A DNA stretch of 64,000 bases from Cypionkella aquatica (GTDB lineage: Bacteria; Pseudomonadota; Alphaproteobacteria; Rhodobacterales; Rhodobacteraceae). Positions 8,114 to 17,831 of the stretch are shown here, piece by piece (position 1 is the stretch's first letter; every line of letters starts with the position of its first letter). A model generated the notes under the pieces. It made no database searches. It saw only the letters and a program-made list of their open reading frames with translations, and was not told the origin of the DNA. Position numbers and translations under genes: made by a program. The DNA is taken from assembly GCF_030161095.1 (NCBI RefSeq), contig NZ_BSPP01000001.1, forward strand, positions 1 through 64,000. The letters run 5' to 3'.

Positions 8114-9196
8114 CTATTCAGTGCGGAACTGCTTGGCGAGTTTCAGGCCCTGACCCTGATAATTTGACGCAATCTCGCGGCCATAAAGCGTCTCGGGGCG
8201 GCTGGCCATGCGTTCATAGACCAGACGCCCTACGATCTGGCCGTGCTCCAGCACGAAGGGGGCCTCGTGGCAGCGCACCTCTAACACACCGCGACTGCCC
8301 GCACCGCCCGCCGCCGCATGGCCAAAGCCGGGGTCAAAGAAGCCCGCGTAATGGACGCGAAATTCGCCGACCATGGCAAGGAAGGGGGCCATTTCGGCGG
8401 CGTAGTCGGGGGGGATGGTGACAGCCTCACGGCTGACCAGAATGTAGAATGCGCCAGGATCAAGGATGATGCGGCCATTGGTGGTGCGGATTTCTTCCCA
8501 AAACTCGGGGGCCGGATAGTGGCCGATGCGGTCAAGATCGACGACGCCAGTGTGCGGTTTGGCGCGGTAGCCGACCAGATCGCCCTGCGCAGGTTTCAAA
8601 TCAACCGAAAAGCCCAAACCTTCCGAGATCATCGCAGGCCCGGACACCAGCGGTTCAGCGCCATGCAGCGCTGCCAACTCGGCGTCCGACAGCACAGCTT
8701 GACCATCGCGAAAGCGGATTTGGTTCAGGCGCTGGCCGGCGCGCACCAGCACGGAAAAACTTTTCGGGCAAACCTCGGCATAAAGCGGGCCGTGGTATCC
8801 TTCGGCGATGCGGTCAAATTCTGTGCCGCCATCGGTGATCAGACGGGTCAGCAGATCGAGCCTGCCAGTCGAAGATTTCGCATTGGCCACCGCCGTGATG
8901 CCCACTGGCAGCGCCAGACTTTCCATCAAGGGCACGACATAAACGCAACCCTTTTCCAGCACAGCGCCGTCGGTGAGATCAATGCGGTGCATTTCAAATT
9001 CGGCGATTCGATCTGCGGCGCGGCAGCCCTTGCCGACCAGAAACGAGGCACGCACCCGGTAGGCCACCGTCCCCAGCCGCAGATCAAGGCTTGCGGGCTG
9101 GATTTGTTCTGGAATGATTGCAGGCAGGGCGGTGATGGCCCCGGAAGCGATCAGGCCGCGCAGGGCTTGGACTGGCAGAACACCGGGTTGGCTCAT
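8114..9196 (-). CDS. dcd: 2'-deoxycytidine 5'-triphosphate deaminase, long alphaproteobacterial form
   Basis: Converts dCTP to dUTP (with release of ammonia), feeding thymidylate synthesis. The protein is 360 residues, about twice the 190 of the E. coli enzyme. The first half carries the deaminase/dUTPase-fold motifs AKSSTGRLDL and GPLYAEVCPKSFSVLVRAGQRLNQIRF; the second half ends in a related pattern, GVLEVRCHEAPFVLEHGQIVGRLVYE, suggesting an internal duplication. Start: two in-frame ATGs lie 6 bases apart; the second (9196) has AGGA at good spacing. A terminator and tRNA-Pro lie immediately upstream. Confidence 0.9.
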   Translation of the reverse strand: MSQPGVLPVQALRGLIASGAITALPAIIPEQIQPASLDLRLGTVAYRVRASFLVGKGCRAADRIAEFEMHRIDLTDGAVLEKGCVYVVPLMESLALPVGITAVANAKSSTGRLDLLTRLITDGGTEFDRIAEGYHGPLYAEVCPKSFSVLVRAGQRLNQIRFRDGQAVLSDAELAALHGAEPLVSGPAMISEGLGFSVDLKPAQGDLVGYRAKPHTGVVDLDRIGHYPAPEFWEEIRTTNGRIILDPGAFYILVSREAVTIPPDYAAEMAPFLAMVGEFRVHYAGFFDPGFGHAAAGGAGSRGVLEVRCHEAPFVLEHGQIVGRLVYERMASRPETLYGREIASNYQGQGLKLAKQFRTE

Positions 9197-9214
9197 CTTC
9201 ATATCCTATCAACG

Positions 9215-9251
9215 AAAACGCCCGCACTACCGTTTGGCAGGCGGGCGTTTT
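9215..9251. terminator. Terminator after tRNA-Pro
   Basis: AAAACGCCCGC at 9215-9225 pairs with GCGGGCGTTTT at 9241-9251 around a 15-base loop. T-rich flanks occur on both strands, so it can act in both directions. It lies between tRNA-Pro and dcd, both on the minus strand. Confidence 0.7.
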
Positions 9252-9257
9252 TCGATT

Positions 9258-9335
9258 TGGTCGGGCCAGAGAGATTCGAACTCTCGACCTTCCGCCCCCC
9301 AGACGGACGCGCTAACCAGGCTGCGCTATGGCCCG
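9258..9335 (-). tRNA. tRNA-Pro(GGG)
   Basis: On the minus strand the gene runs CGGGCCATAGCGCAGCCTGG ... to an encoded CCA. The acceptor strands CGGGCCA/TGGCCCG pair, the T arm has GTTCGAATC, and the anticodon stem TCCGT/GCGGA encloses the loop CTGGGGG with anticodon GGG. Length is 78 bases with CCA. Confidence 0.95.
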
Positions 9336-9398
9336 ACACGCGGTCTTCATACTGATATTCCGGGCAGGAGCAAGCAGGAAAGTGCAAGGCGATCAATG

Positions 9399-10199
9399 CT
9401 ATGTTGCGGGGCTGTGGAGAGGGCCTTTCGGCGCTGCCTGCATCCGGTTGCGCAGATAAAGCAAACGGGCGCGCAAATGGTGCAGATCGGATTGGCGGTC
9501 GTGGAACGCATGCGGGGGCAGGGCGCGCAGACGGTCAATCAGCGGCGCATCGGCGGCCAACTTAGGCTGCGCGGGTGCTTTGGGTGATTCTGCCAAGGCG
9601 GGCCGCGGGATTGCAACAATTTCAGCGGTTTCCGGTTCGGCTTCCACCAGCTCTATTTCCGGTAGATCGGTTTCGGGCAGATCAGTTTTAGCTGCGTCCA
9701 GCACAACGGGGCCCGCCGAATCCTCGACAAGGTCAGCGAAGTTAAAGCTGGGCTCGGGTTCTGATACTGGCGCAGGTGCTGGATTACGCAGGGCGAATTC
9801 CAAGGCGACGATGGTGGCCGTCGTCGCTTTTTCCGGCGGCATGTCGGCTTCATCGCGCAGGCCGAAATTCGACGCGAGTGCCGCTTCAAGTGCGGCTTCA
9901 GCGTCGATATCCACGTCATCAGGCACCAGCTCGCCCGAAAGGCCCGCGACATGCCGCACGCCCTGTTCGCGCAGAATTTTCTGCACGCCGCGGATGGTCA
10001 GACCTTCATCGTGCAAAAGCCGCTTGATCCCTGTCAGCAAAGCCACATCGGCGGGGCGGTAGTACCGCCGCCCGCCCGCGCGTTTCACCGGGCGAATCTG
10101 TGGAAAACGACTTTCCCAAAACCGCAGCACATGCGCTGGAGTTTCAAGGTCGTCGGCCACCTCGGAAATCGTGCGGAAAGCGTCCGGTGACTTGTCCAC
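9399..10199 (-). CDS. MerR-family transcriptional regulator
   Basis: A 266-residue regulator starting with a GTG. The MerR winged helix-turn-helix occupies about residues 8-80 ([23 protein letters not shown], then [14 protein letters not shown] and [19 protein letters not shown]). The rest is long, acidic and proline/glutamate-rich with no metal-binding cysteines, so it is not a classic metal sensor. It is the usual downstream partner of ihfA in Rhodobacterales; only 12 bases separate the two genes, implying co-transcription. The regulatory target is unknown. Confidence 0.88.
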   Translation of the reverse strand: MDKSPDAFRTISEVADDLETPAHVLRFWESRFPQIRPVKRAGGRRYYRPADVALLTGIKRLLHDEGLTIRGVQKILREQGVRHVAGLSGELVPDDVDIDAEAALEAALASNFGLRDEADMPPEKATTATIVALEFALRNPAPAPVSEPEPSFNFADLVEDSAGPVVLDAAKTDLPETDLPEIELVEAEPETAEIVAIPRPALAESPKAPAQPKLAADAPLIDRLRALPPHAFHDRQSDLHHLRARLLYLRNRMQAAPKGPLHSPAT

Positions 10200-10211
10200 C
10201 CAATCGCGTCC

Positions 10212-10511
10212 TTATTTCTTGCCAGCCGCCACGCGGTCTTTCATCAGATGCGAGGGGCGGAAGGTCAAAACACGGCGCGGCGATATCGGCACTTCGTCGC
10301 CCGTTTTCGGGTTGCGGCCCACACGCGCCGTCTTGTCGCGCACCGAGAACGTGCCAAAGGACGAGATCTTGACCGTCTCACCCGAGGCCAGTGCATCCGA
10401 CATATGTTGCAGCACAGCCTCGACCAGTTCGGACGATTCGTTGCGGCTGAGGCCCACTTCGTGGAACACAGCTTCAGACAGGTCCATACGCGTTAGAGTC
10501 TTCTCGCTCAT
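10212..10511 (-). CDS. ihfA: Integration host factor subunit alpha
   Basis: A 99-residue DNA-bending protein of the HU/IHF family, the alpha half of the IHF heterodimer. The family signature [23 protein letters not shown] is intact, including the intercalating Pro arm, and the N-terminus [16 protein letters not shown] is typical for IhfA. Two adjacent ATGs (10514, 10511) follow a GGGGGGA ribosome site; the second matches the usual N-terminus. It sits in the conserved fabH-ihfA-merR order. Confidence 0.95.
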   Translation of the reverse strand: MSEKTLTRMDLSEAVFHEVGLSRNESSELVEAVLQHMSDALASGETVKISSFGTFSVRDKTARVGRNPKTGDEVPISPRRVLTFRPSHLMKDRVAAGKK

Positions 10512-10611
10512 CATAATCCCCCCGGGGCTATTTTGAGCACGATGCGTCTTTCGGAATTGCGAGTCAATAACAGGGGCTTGGCAGACGTTCTTAAAATCGC
10601 ATTTCAGCGCT

Positions 10612-11583
10612 TTACCAGCGCAGAACCACCGAACCCCAAGCCAAACCGCCGCCGATTGCCTCTGTAACCAGCAGATCGCCGGGTTTGATCTGGCCGCGCG
10701 CCTTGCCAACTGACAATGCGAGGGGAATCGATGCAGCCGAGGTGTTGCCGTGATCCTGCACCGTCACCACCACGCGATCCATCGGCACATGCATGCGTTT
10801 GGCGGTGGCTTCGATGATGCGGATATTGGCCTGATGCGGCACGATCCAATCGACATCATCGCCGGTCAGCGCGATTTTCGCCAAAGCTGTATGCGCGGTT
10901 TCTGCCAGTTTTTCGACGGCGTGGCGGAAGACTTCTTTGCCTTCCATCCGCAGATGGCCCGTAGCCCCGGTAGAGCTGCCGCCATCGACATACAACAGGT
11001 CACGGTAGCGGCCATCGGAATTCAGATCGGTGGCAAGGATGCCGCGATCGCTGTTCTCACCCGTGCCCTCGGCGGCTTCCAGCACCAAAGCGCCAGCACC
11101 GTCCCCAAACAAAACGCAGGTGGCGCGGTCGGTCCAATCCATCAGGCGGCTGAACGTCTCTGCTCCGATGACCAGCACGCGCTTGGCCTGACCCGTCAGG
11201 ATAAGCGCATTGGCATTGGTCAGCGCGAACACAAAGCCCGCGCACACGGCTTGCACGTCAAAGGCAAAGCCGCGGGTCATGCCCAAGGCGCCTTGAATCG
11301 TCGTCGCGGCAGATGGAAAGGTGAAATCGGCGGTTGAGGTCGCCACGATCACCGCGTCAATATCATTGGGTTGCAGCCCGGCATCCGCCAAAGCCGCCAA
11401 TGCCGCACGGGTACCAAGATCGGCTGTGGTCTGGCCTTCGGCGGCGTAATGGCGACGCTCGATCCCCGAACGGGTCTTGATCCATTCATCGGTGGTGTCC
11501 ACCAAAGTCTCAAGATCTGCGTTCGGCACAACCCGGTCGGGCAGATAATGCCCAACGCCTTTTACAACGGCGCGTATTGTCAT
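10612..11583 (-). CDS. fabH: 3-oxoacyl-[ACP] synthase III
   Basis: A 323-residue beta-ketoacyl-ACP synthase III, which condenses acetyl-CoA with malonyl-ACP to start fatty-acid synthesis. Catalytic Cys114 is in [11 protein letters not shown], the His in [10 protein letters not shown] (near residue 250) and the Asn in DHGNTSAAS, completing the Cys-His-Asn triad. The gene overlaps plsX by 4 bases, so the two are translationally coupled. Length matches the family. Confidence 0.97.
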   Translation of the reverse strand: MTIRAVVKGVGHYLPDRVVPNADLETLVDTTDEWIKTRSGIERRHYAAEGQTTADLGTRAALAALADAGLQPNDIDAVIVATSTADFTFPSAATTIQGALGMTRGFAFDVQAVCAGFVFALTNANALILTGQAKRVLVIGAETFSRLMDWTDRATCVLFGDGAGALVLEAAEGTGENSDRGILATDLNSDGRYRDLLYVDGGSSTGATGHLRMEGKEVFRHAVEKLAETAHTALAKIALTGDDVDWIVPHQANIRIIEATAKRMHVPMDRVVVTVQDHGNTSAASIPLALSVGKARGQIKPGDLLVTEAIGGGLAWGSVVLRW

Positions 11584-12725
11584 TCGCTGGACTTTGCCTC
11601 CGCCCGATCTGCGCCACTGTCGACCACGGCATCTTGGCCCGCGCGCACTGTTGATGCAACCCGTGCCGCAAGCCGCGCCAAAAAGCCCGCGCTCGACAAC
11701 TGGTAGGCAAGGGCGATCGCCGCCGCAACGCCAGTTTCATCGGCAGAGCCATGCGATTTGATCACAGTGCCGTTAAGCCCCAGAAAGATCCCGCCATTGA
11801 CCCGGCGCGGATCCATCCGGCGCTGCAGACGTTTCAGCGAGTTGAGCGCAAGTAAGGCTGCAAATTTTGACAAGATGCCGGCATTGAAGGCTTCGCGCAT
11901 GAAATCAGAGATCAGCTTGGCGGTGCCCTCTGCGGTTTTCAGCGCGATATTGCCAGTGAAACCATCGGTGACGATCACATCGACGCGGTCTGACGGCAGA
12001 TCGCCGCCTTCGACAAAGCCGATGTATTCATAGCCGCCAGCCTCTGCTGCCAAGGCCAATTGATCATTGGCGTCTTTCAGCTCGGCGCGGCCCTTATGCT
12101 CTTCGGTGCCAACATTCAGCAAGCCGACACGCGGACGGTCGAGTTTCAAACCATTGCGGGCATAAGACGCCCCCATTGCCGCATATTGCAGCAAATCGGC
12201 AGCTTCGGCCTTAATATCGGCGCCGACATCCAGCATGACGTTAAAGCCGCCGGGATTGCGCGATGGCCACAAACAAGCGATGGCAGGACGATTGACGCCG
12301 GGCAGCTTGCGCAAGCGGATCATCGACACCGCCATCAGCGCCCCCGTGTTGCCACAAGACACCGCAACCGCAGCCTCGCCATTCTTGACCGCATCAATGC
12401 AAGACCACATCGAGGTGCCCTCGCCGTGGCGCATCACCTGAGACGGCTTGTCCTGCATCGTCACCACGCGCGGTGCGTGGCGCAAAGTCACCCGAGAGCC
12501 AAGCTCCGGGTGGCGGGCCAACAGTGGTGCCACGATTGCAGAATCACCGTGCAGCAGGAATTTTGCATCCGGCAGCTGCGCCGCAGACAGCACAAGACCG
12601 GCGACAACGGCCCCCGGTCCGCGATCTGATCCCATCGCATCAACAGAAATGACGATACCAGTAGCAGCGATGCCGCTTGCACCAATGTCTGACGGAGTTT
12701 GGGTTCCGGGTTCCACAGGAGGCAA
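11580..12725 (-). CDS. plsX: Phosphate acyltransferase PlsX
   Basis: Makes acyl-phosphate from acyl-ACP, the first step of the PlsX/PlsY route to phosphatidic acid. The signature [19 protein letters not shown] opens the domain, followed by [10 protein letters not shown] and [16 protein letters not shown]. The frame opens with TTG at 12725 (381 residues); a GTG three codons later is an alternative, and neither has a clear ribosome site, so the exact N-terminus is uncertain. It lies 17 bases downstream of rpmF and overlaps fabH. Confidence 0.95.
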   Translation of the reverse strand: MPPVEPGTQTPSDIGASGIAATGIVISVDAMGSDRGPGAVVAGLVLSAAQLPDAKFLLHGDSAIVAPLLARHPELGSRVTLRHAPRVVTMQDKPSQVMRHGEGTSMWSCIDAVKNGEAAVAVSCGNTGALMAVSMIRLRKLPGVNRPAIACLWPSRNPGGFNVMLDVGADIKAEAADLLQYAAMGASYARNGLKLDRPRVGLLNVGTEEHKGRAELKDANDQLALAAEAGGYEYIGFVEGGDLPSDRVDVIVTDGFTGNIALKTAEGTAKLISDFMREAFNAGILSKFAALLALNSLKRLQRRMDPRRVNGGIFLGLNGTVIKSHGSADETGVAAAIALAYQLSSAGFLARLAARVASTVRAGQDAVVDSGADRAEAKSSE

Positions 12726-12742
12726 GCGGGCTCAGAAGCGGC

Positions 12743-12946
12743 TTACGCCGCGTCCTCGTCAACTTCCACTGCTTTGGTCGCGACAACTTCGCGCGCATCG
12801 TAATGACCGCAGGACGGGCAAACGTGGTGCGGGCGCTTCAATTCGCCGCAGTTGGTGCAATCTTGCGGGTTGCCAGCAACCAGAGCGTCATGCGAGCGAC
12901 GCATGTTACGTTTGGAGCTGGTGGTGCGGTTCTGCGGGACAGCCAT
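12743..12946 (-). CDS. rpmF: 50S ribosomal protein L32
   Basis: A 67-residue ribosomal protein starting [20 protein letters not shown], the standard L32 opening. It retains zinc-type cysteine pairs (CTNC and CPSC around residues 30-47). GAGG precedes the ATG at 12946. It heads the rpmF-plsX-fabH unit that links ribosome and membrane-lipid synthesis in many bacteria. Confidence 0.97.
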   Translation of the reverse strand: MAVPQNRTTSSKRNMRRSHDALVAGNPQDCTNCGELKRPHHVCPSCGHYDAREVVATKAVEVDEDAA

Positions 12947-13078
12947 GTCACGACCTCGGATAGTGGGGGACAGGCCCCGGATTTTACTTTGATTTCAGCA
13001 CCTTGTTACACCAATGTAAGCGGCGCGACAAAGCCCTGATTGAGGCGCGGAACATAGTCAGATTCCCGCCATGCGCAA

Positions 13079-13100
13079 CCCCCTTTCTGCAAGCAGGGGG
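13079..13100 (-). terminator. Short hairpin between DUF177 and rpmF
   Basis: CCCCCT at 13079-13084 pairs with AGGGGG at 13095-13100 around a 10-base loop, 8 bases beyond the DUF177 stop. No T-run follows on the minus strand, so it may attenuate rather than end transcription into rpmF. Confidence 0.35.
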
Positions 13101-13108
13101 CAATCGGG

Positions 13109-13681
13109 CTAAACCTGTGGTTCGTCAGGCTTTTTCAGCTTGTCGGCAAGCGCCGCCAATCCGGCAAAGGGTTTCAGATCGGCAGATTGCAGTGGCGCGA
13201 CCCCCGGGGCCGCGAAGGTGGCTTCGGCGAATTCTGCGCCACGGGCGCGCGGATATAGCGGCAGCGCCAGCGCCAGTGCTTCAATGGCGACGGCCGCGAT
13301 GTCGATGATTTCTGGCAAAGCCTCGATATCATCTTCGGGGATTTCCAGCTCGTCCGCGTCGGGATGGGCGTAATCATAGGCATAGCGCCGCTCGGTTGTA
13401 TCGGTCAGATGGCTGCGCACCGGGGCAAGCGTCACCGAACAGGGCTGCACCACCAAGGCGGTCAAATCGGCGGTCAGCATCACATCAGCGCGGCCTGCAG
13501 GGGTCAACGCACCCTTGAAGGTGAATTCTGGCAGATCCAGCAGATCGAGGGCTGCTGCGATCAATTTGCGTGCAGCCTCATCGGGGGCAAAGGTAAAGCG
13601 CAGGGCTTTGCGGCCCGACACCAACGCAGAGCGATAGGGTTGGCTTGGCAAAGCTGGGCTTGCGGCGCTTGCATCGGTCAT
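13109..13681 (-). CDS. DUF177 (YceD-like) protein
   Basis: A 190-residue protein of the DUF177/YceD family, almost always encoded next to rpmF. Relatives are linked to 23S rRNA processing and ribosome assembly. The conserved core lies around ALTPAGRADVMLTADLTALVVQPCSVTLAPV, and the acidic ELEIPEDDIEALPEIIDIAAVAIEALALALPLYPRA stretch is typical. The start at 13681 has a purine-rich AAGGGG upstream; longer in-frame forms overlap the divergent bamE gene. It reads toward rpmF 162 bases away. Confidence 0.88.
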   Translation of the reverse strand: MTDASAASPALPSQPYRSALVSGRKALRFTFAPDEAARKLIAAALDLLDLPEFTFKGALTPAGRADVMLTADLTALVVQPCSVTLAPVRSHLTDTTERRYAYDYAHPDADELEIPEDDIEALPEIIDIAAVAIEALALALPLYPRARGAEFAEATFAAPGVAPLQSADLKPFAGLAALADKLKKPDEPQV

Positions 13682-13916
13682 CCTGATTTCCCCTTCTTCT
13701 GTGGTATCCGGCAAATCCCCCCGATTAAAGCAGGTTCTGCCAGTGTTTTCGGTCGCATCCGCGTTCCATTCTTGAACAGAGCCGCGTCCTTCTGTAAGCC
13801 AAAAGCAACGGGCCTTGGCAACCGTCGCTTTGCCCTTGCGATACTGGCCCTCTTCGGCTGGCGCAAGGCCTTGGTGGGGCAGCGGCAGGGGCAAGACCAC
13901 GAGGATGAGGGCAGGA

Positions 13917-14414
13917 ATGGCGCAGCTTTTCGGTAAATCGGCACGGATCGGCTTTGGCGGGTCTGCGCGTCGCGTTGGAGTGCGGTCTTGGGTGATGGCA
14001 GCGGCGATGATGCTGGTTGTGGCCTGCTCGCCGATCTACCGCGATCATGGCTATATCCCTTCTGACGAAGAATTGGCCCTGCTGACGGTTGGCAAAGACA
14101 CCCGCGAATCTGTCGCCGTCAAAGTCGGGCGGCCGTCTGCCTCGGGTTTGTTGAACGATGTCGGTTGGTATTACGTCGAAAGCCGTTTTGTCACCAAAGG
14201 CGCGTTCACCCCGAAAGAAGTGAACCGCGAAGTTGTTGCAATCACCTTCACAGAAGCTGGCACAGTCGAGAATATTGAGCGGTTCGGGCTTGAAAAGGGC
14301 CAGATCGTGCCGCTGTCGCGGCGTGTGACCAAGGATAACGTCAAGGGTGCAAGCCTGCTGCAACAATTGTTTGGCAATGTCGGCGGTCTGACAGCGGATC
14401 AGTTGCTGAAATAG
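13917..14414 (+). CDS. bamE: Outer-membrane assembly lipoprotein BamE/SmpA family
   Basis: A 165-residue lipoprotein with the SmpA/OmlA fold, a small subunit of the BAM complex that inserts beta-barrel proteins in the outer membrane. An N-terminal basic segment is followed by a hydrophobic stretch and the lipobox LVVAC. Family motifs follow: VGKDTRESVAVKVGRPSASG, and WYYVESRF. The start is uncertain: ATG codons at 13905 and 13917 are both preceded by GAGG-type sequence. It is divergent from DUF177, a common Rhodobacterales arrangement. Confidence 0.85.
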   Translation: MAQLFGKSARIGFGGSARRVGVRSWVMAAAMMLVVACSPIYRDHGYIPSDEELALLTVGKDTRESVAVKVGRPSASGLLNDVGWYYVESRFVTKGAFTPKEVNREVVAITFTEAGTVENIERFGLEKGQIVPLSRRVTKDNVKGASLLQQLFGNVGGLTADQLLK

Positions 14415-14468
14415 GCAGCCCCCTAGAAGCAGCCGCGCCGATAGCGTCTTAACCTGCGTGAGGTCTTG

Positions 14469-15218
14469 ATGGTTCTGCTGGTCAGGGGCAAATATCGCGC
14501 CCGTCTTGCTGCAGGTGACGCTGATCTTGCCCGCGCGCAGGCGTTGCGCCACCGCCGATTTATTGCGCGGCGTGGCACGACCGAAGCCGATGGCCGCGAC
14601 TCAGATCGTTTTGACGCGATGTGCCAGCATGTGTTGGTCGAAGATACCGCCAGTGGCCAGTTGGTGTGCTGCTACCGGTTGTTGTCGTTTGCGGCGGGCG
14701 AGTCGTTGGACAACAGTTATGCTTCACAGGTCTATGGGTTGGCCGCGCTGGATGGTTTTGCCGGGGCCAAGCTGGAACTTGGCCGATTCTGTCTGGACCC
14801 TGATTGGCACGACCCGGATATTCTGCGGCTGGCTTGGGGGGCTATGGCGCAGATCGTCGATGCGCAGGCGGTGACTTTGTTGTTTGGCTGTTCATCCTTT
14901 GAGGGCGCTGATTGGCTGCCGCATGCCAAAGCGTTGGCATTGCTGCGCGGCCATCTGGCACCCGCCGCATGGCTACCAGAGGAAAAGGCCGCTGAAGTTT
15001 TCCGATTTAGCCAAGATCTTGGCGATATGGGCTACGATTTGCGCGCCGCCTTGCAAGGCCTGCCGCCGCTGCTGCGCACCTATCTTGCGATGGCGGGTTG
15101 GGTCAGCGATCATGCGGTGATCGACCGCGAACTGGATACGCTGCATGTGTTCACCGCCGTCGAAATTGCGCGGATTCCAAGCGCCCGCGCGCGTGCTTTG
15201 CGCGCAATTTCAGAGTAG
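14469..15218 (+). CDS. GNAT-family acyltransferase, OlsB-like (ornithine lipid synthesis)
   Basis: A 249-residue protein resembling L-ornithine N-alpha-acyltransferase (OlsB), which makes lyso-ornithine lipid from acyl-ACP. Typical features are the N-terminal AQALRHRRF segment, DRFDAMCQHVLVED, LVCCYRLL and KLELGRFCLDPD. The ATG at 14469 has GAGG 5 bases upstream; a TTG just before it is less likely. The acyltransferase partner OlsA is not in the immediate neighbourhood, so the specific product is inferred from family resemblance. Confidence 0.78.
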   Translation: MVLLVRGKYRARLAAGDADLARAQALRHRRFIARRGTTEADGRDSDRFDAMCQHVLVEDTASGQLVCCYRLLSFAAGESLDNSYASQVYGLAALDGFAGAKLELGRFCLDPDWHDPDILRLAWGAMAQIVDAQAVTLLFGCSSFEGADWLPHAKALALLRGHLAPAAWLPEEKAAEVFRFSQDLGDMGYDLRAALQGLPPLLRTYLAMAGWVSDHAVIDRELDTLHVFTAVEIARIPSARARALRAISE

Positions 15219-15280
15219 AGGGCACGGGCTGTGGCGTCATCGCCGATTGACGCCGCGCGCTAGGTATCCTAGCAGGCGGC

Positions 15281-17092
15281 ATGGCACGCGCACCCCTTCT
15301 CCAGCTTTCTGGCATCTCGCTGACTTTCGGCGGCAATCCCGTATTTGACGAGCTTGATCTTGTCGTCCAACCCGGTGATCGGGTGGCGCTGGTCGGCCGC
15401 AATGGCTCTGGCAAATCCACCTTGATGAAGGTGATGGCCGGGCTGGTCGAACCCGACAAGGGTATCCGCGTGGTGCCGCCCGGCGTGCATGTCGGCTATA
15501 TGGAGCAAGACCCCGATCTGTCGGGGTTTGCGACCTTGGGCGATTACGCCGCCTCGATGCTGCCCGAGGGAGAAGAATACAAGGTCGCGATGGTGGCCGA
15601 GGGGCTGAAGTTCAACCCAGAAACGCCCGTCTCGACGGCATCGGGTGGTGAGCGTCGCCGTGCAGCCTTGGCCAAGCTGATGGCCGAAGCGCCCGAGCTG
15701 ATGCTGCTGGATGAGCCGACCAACCATCTGGATATCCAAGCTATTGAATGGCTTGAGGAAGAACTTAAAGGCACTCGTACCGCTTTTGTGTTGATCAGCC
15801 ACGACCGCGCGTTTTTGCGCGCACTGACGCGTGCGACTTTGTGGATCGACCGTGGCCAAATCAAACGCCGCGAGGCTGGCTTTGATGGCTTTGAAGAATG
15901 GCGCGAAACTGTCTGGGCCGAAGAGGATGAGGCCCGCCACAAGCTGGATCGCAAGATTAAGGCCGAGGCGAAATGGGCGGTCGAGGGCATTTCGGCCCGA
16001 CGCAAGCGCAACCAAGGCCGGGTGCGCGCGCTGGCCGCTTTGCGAGACGAGCGCAGCAGCCAAATTCGCCGCCAAGGCACTGCGCAGTTGGAGCTGGATT
16101 CCGGCACCCAATCCGGCAAGCGGGTGATCGAGGCCAAGGGCATCAGCAAGATTTTTGGCGACAAGACCATCGTGCAGAACTTCGATCTGCGGGTGCAGCG
16201 CGGCGATTGCGTGGCGTTTGTTGGCCCCAATGGCGTTGGAAAAACCACGCTTCTCAAGATGCTGATCGGCGAACTTCAACCTGATTCCGGCAGCGTGCAG
16301 CTTGGCACCAATCTGGAAATTGCAGTCTTTGACCAAGCCCGCGCGCGTCTGGACCCCAATGCGACGCTGTGGGACAGCCTGACCAATGATCCGTTGATGG
16401 CGGTCTCGGGAAGTTCCGATCAGGTGATGGTGCGTGGCAATCCCAAGCATGTTGTGGCCTATCTGAAAGACTTTTTGTTCGACGAAAGCCAAGCCCGCGC
16501 CCCGGTGCGTTCACTGTCTGGCGGAGAAAAGGCGCGGCTGCTGTTGGCCAAACTGATGGCACTGCCGTCGAACCTGTTGATCATGGACGAGCCGACCAAC
16601 GATCTCGACGTGGAAACCCTTGATTTGCTTCAGGATATCTTGGGCGACTATGATGGCACCGTGCTGCTGGTCAGCCACGACCGCGATTTCATCGACCGCA
16701 TAGCCACCTCGACCATCGCGCTGGAAGGCCGCGGCAGGGCCTCAGTTTATCCGGGCGGTTGGACCGATTACCAGAACCAACGCGTGGTTTCTGGGGCGAC
16801 ACTGACTGCGGATAACTCTGCAAAATCAGGATCTTCCGCCGCAAACGTAAAGTCAGATGTGAAGAAGGCGGACGGCCTGACCTTTACCGAGCGTAAACGT
16901 CTTGAGGCTTTGCCCGACCTGATCGAAAAGCTGGAAGCCGAGATTGGCAAAGTGTCTGATTTGCTGTCCGATCCGCAGATGTTCTCGAAAGAGCCGGTGA
17001 AATTCCGCAAAGCTGGCGAAGCCTTGTCAGAACGTCAGGCCCAACTTGCCGCCGCCGAAGCCGAATGGCTGTCATTGGCAGAACGAGCCTAA
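15281..17092 (+). CDS. uup: ABC-F family ATPase, Uup-like
   Basis: A 603-residue protein with two ABC ATPase domains and no membrane segments. Walker A motifs are GRNGSGKST (near residue 40) and GPNGVGKTT; signatures are SGGERRRAAL and SGGEKARLLL; Walker B/LLDEPTNHLD and MDEPTNDLD follow. The interdomain linker is charged (KRNQGRVRAL), and the C-terminal 100 residues form the coiled coil typical of Uup, which acts on ribosomes or branched DNA. The 3' end overlaps the convergent hypothetical gene by 4 bases. Confidence 0.9.
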   Translation: MARAPLLQLSGISLTFGGNPVFDELDLVVQPGDRVALVGRNGSGKSTLMKVMAGLVEPDKGIRVVPPGVHVGYMEQDPDLSGFATLGDYAASMLPEGEEYKVAMVAEGLKFNPETPVSTASGGERRRAALAKLMAEAPELMLLDEPTNHLDIQAIEWLEEELKGTRTAFVLISHDRAFLRALTRATLWIDRGQIKRREAGFDGFEEWRETVWAEEDEARHKLDRKIKAEAKWAVEGISARRKRNQGRVRALAALRDERSSQIRRQGTAQLELDSGTQSGKRVIEAKGISKIFGDKTIVQNFDLRVQRGDCVAFVGPNGVGKTTLLKMLIGELQPDSGSVQLGTNLEIAVFDQARARLDPNATLWDSLTNDPLMAVSGSSDQVMVRGNPKHVVAYLKDFLFDESQARAPVRSLSGGEKARLLLAKLMALPSNLLIMDEPTNDLDVETLDLLQDILGDYDGTVLLVSHDRDFIDRIATSTIALEGRGRASVYPGGWTDYQNQRVVSGATLTADNSAKSGSSAANVKSDVKKADGLTFTERKRLEALPDLIEKLEAEIGKVSDLLSDPQMFSKEPVKFRKAGEALSERQAQLAAAEAEWLSLAERA

Positions 17093-17556
17093 AAACACGC
17101 AACGGCGGCGACGGGGTGCATCAGAAATGCCTGGTCATCGCCGCTGGTGCCAGACAGGGTCAGAAAATTTTGCGCCCCCTCAAAGCTGATGCCCAGTGGA
17201 TCGACAGTTAAAAGCAACGCTCCAGCCTCGCTCAGCGACAGTGTGAACGCGCCCGCATCGCCTTCCATGCCGCAAGACAGGCCATCGCCCTGCGGCTCGC
17301 AATAAGCGCTGCCGATGTAACTGTCCGAGCGACCACGCAATTTCACCGAAATATCGACGACCAAAGATGTGCTCACCGCTTGGCCTTCGGCGGGGGTCAA
17401 CGATATCTCGCTGATTTTCTGCTGCGGATGCCGGGCCAGATGTGCGGCCGAATAGTGGCGCTGAAAACACGATGCTTCGGGCGGAAACATCGCCGTGGCG
17501 GCAGTTTGTGCCAACAAAGGTAGCGGCAGCACCATCAAAATCATCGCCCGAATCAT
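17089..17556 (-). CDS. Hypothetical exported protein
   Basis: A 155-residue protein with a short signal peptide (about residues 1-22) and no recognised domain. The mature part is beta-prone and has four cysteines, including a C-terminal one; the pattern SYIGSAYCEPQGDGLSCGMEGDAG suggests a disulfide loop. The ATG at 17556 has GGAG 6 bases upstream. It follows a small possible gene on the same strand by 11 bases, and converges on the ABC-F gene. Function unknown. Confidence 0.65.
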   Translation of the reverse strand: MIRAMILMVLPLPLLAQTAATAMFPPEASCFQRHYSAAHLARHPQQKISEISLTPAEGQAVSTSLVVDISVKLRGRSDSYIGSAYCEPQGDGLSCGMEGDAGAFTLSLSEAGALLLTVDPLGISFEGAQNFLTLSGTSGDDQAFLMHPVAAVACF

Positions 17557-17567
17557 CTGTGCTCCGA

Positions 17568-17756
17568 TCAGCGCTGCACTGTTTGTGCTGTTAGCATGCC
17601 ATGGTCGCCGGTGCCGTCAAACCACAAGCTTGCAAAGCCCACCCCCGCGCACAAACGCCCTTGGCGGGCCAGCATTTCGGCGCTATGAAGAGGAATGAAC
17701 ACGATGGGCATCATCATTTGCTGCATTACCTGCTGACAATTCGTCAGGCGGGCCAT
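17568..17756 (-). CDS. Possible small protein (62 residues), unknown
   Basis: A 62-codon frame with an AGGG ribosome-like site about 8 bases before ATG 17756 and a stop 11 bases before the next gene's start, so coupling with the exported protein downstream is possible. Residues include a Met/Gln-rich start and a glycine-rich GVGFASLWFDGTGDHG stretch. No family is recognised. It could equally be a remnant or non-coding leader. Confidence 0.35.
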   Translation of the reverse strand: MARLTNCQQVMQQMMMPIVFIPLHSAEMLARQGRLCAGVGFASLWFDGTGDHGMLTAQTVQR

Positions 17757-17831
17757 CACCTCATTCCCTCAACAGGATCAAGCTGATAGACCCGCCGCAG
17801 GCAAATGCGAGCGCTAAAGGCGAGGGTTGCG

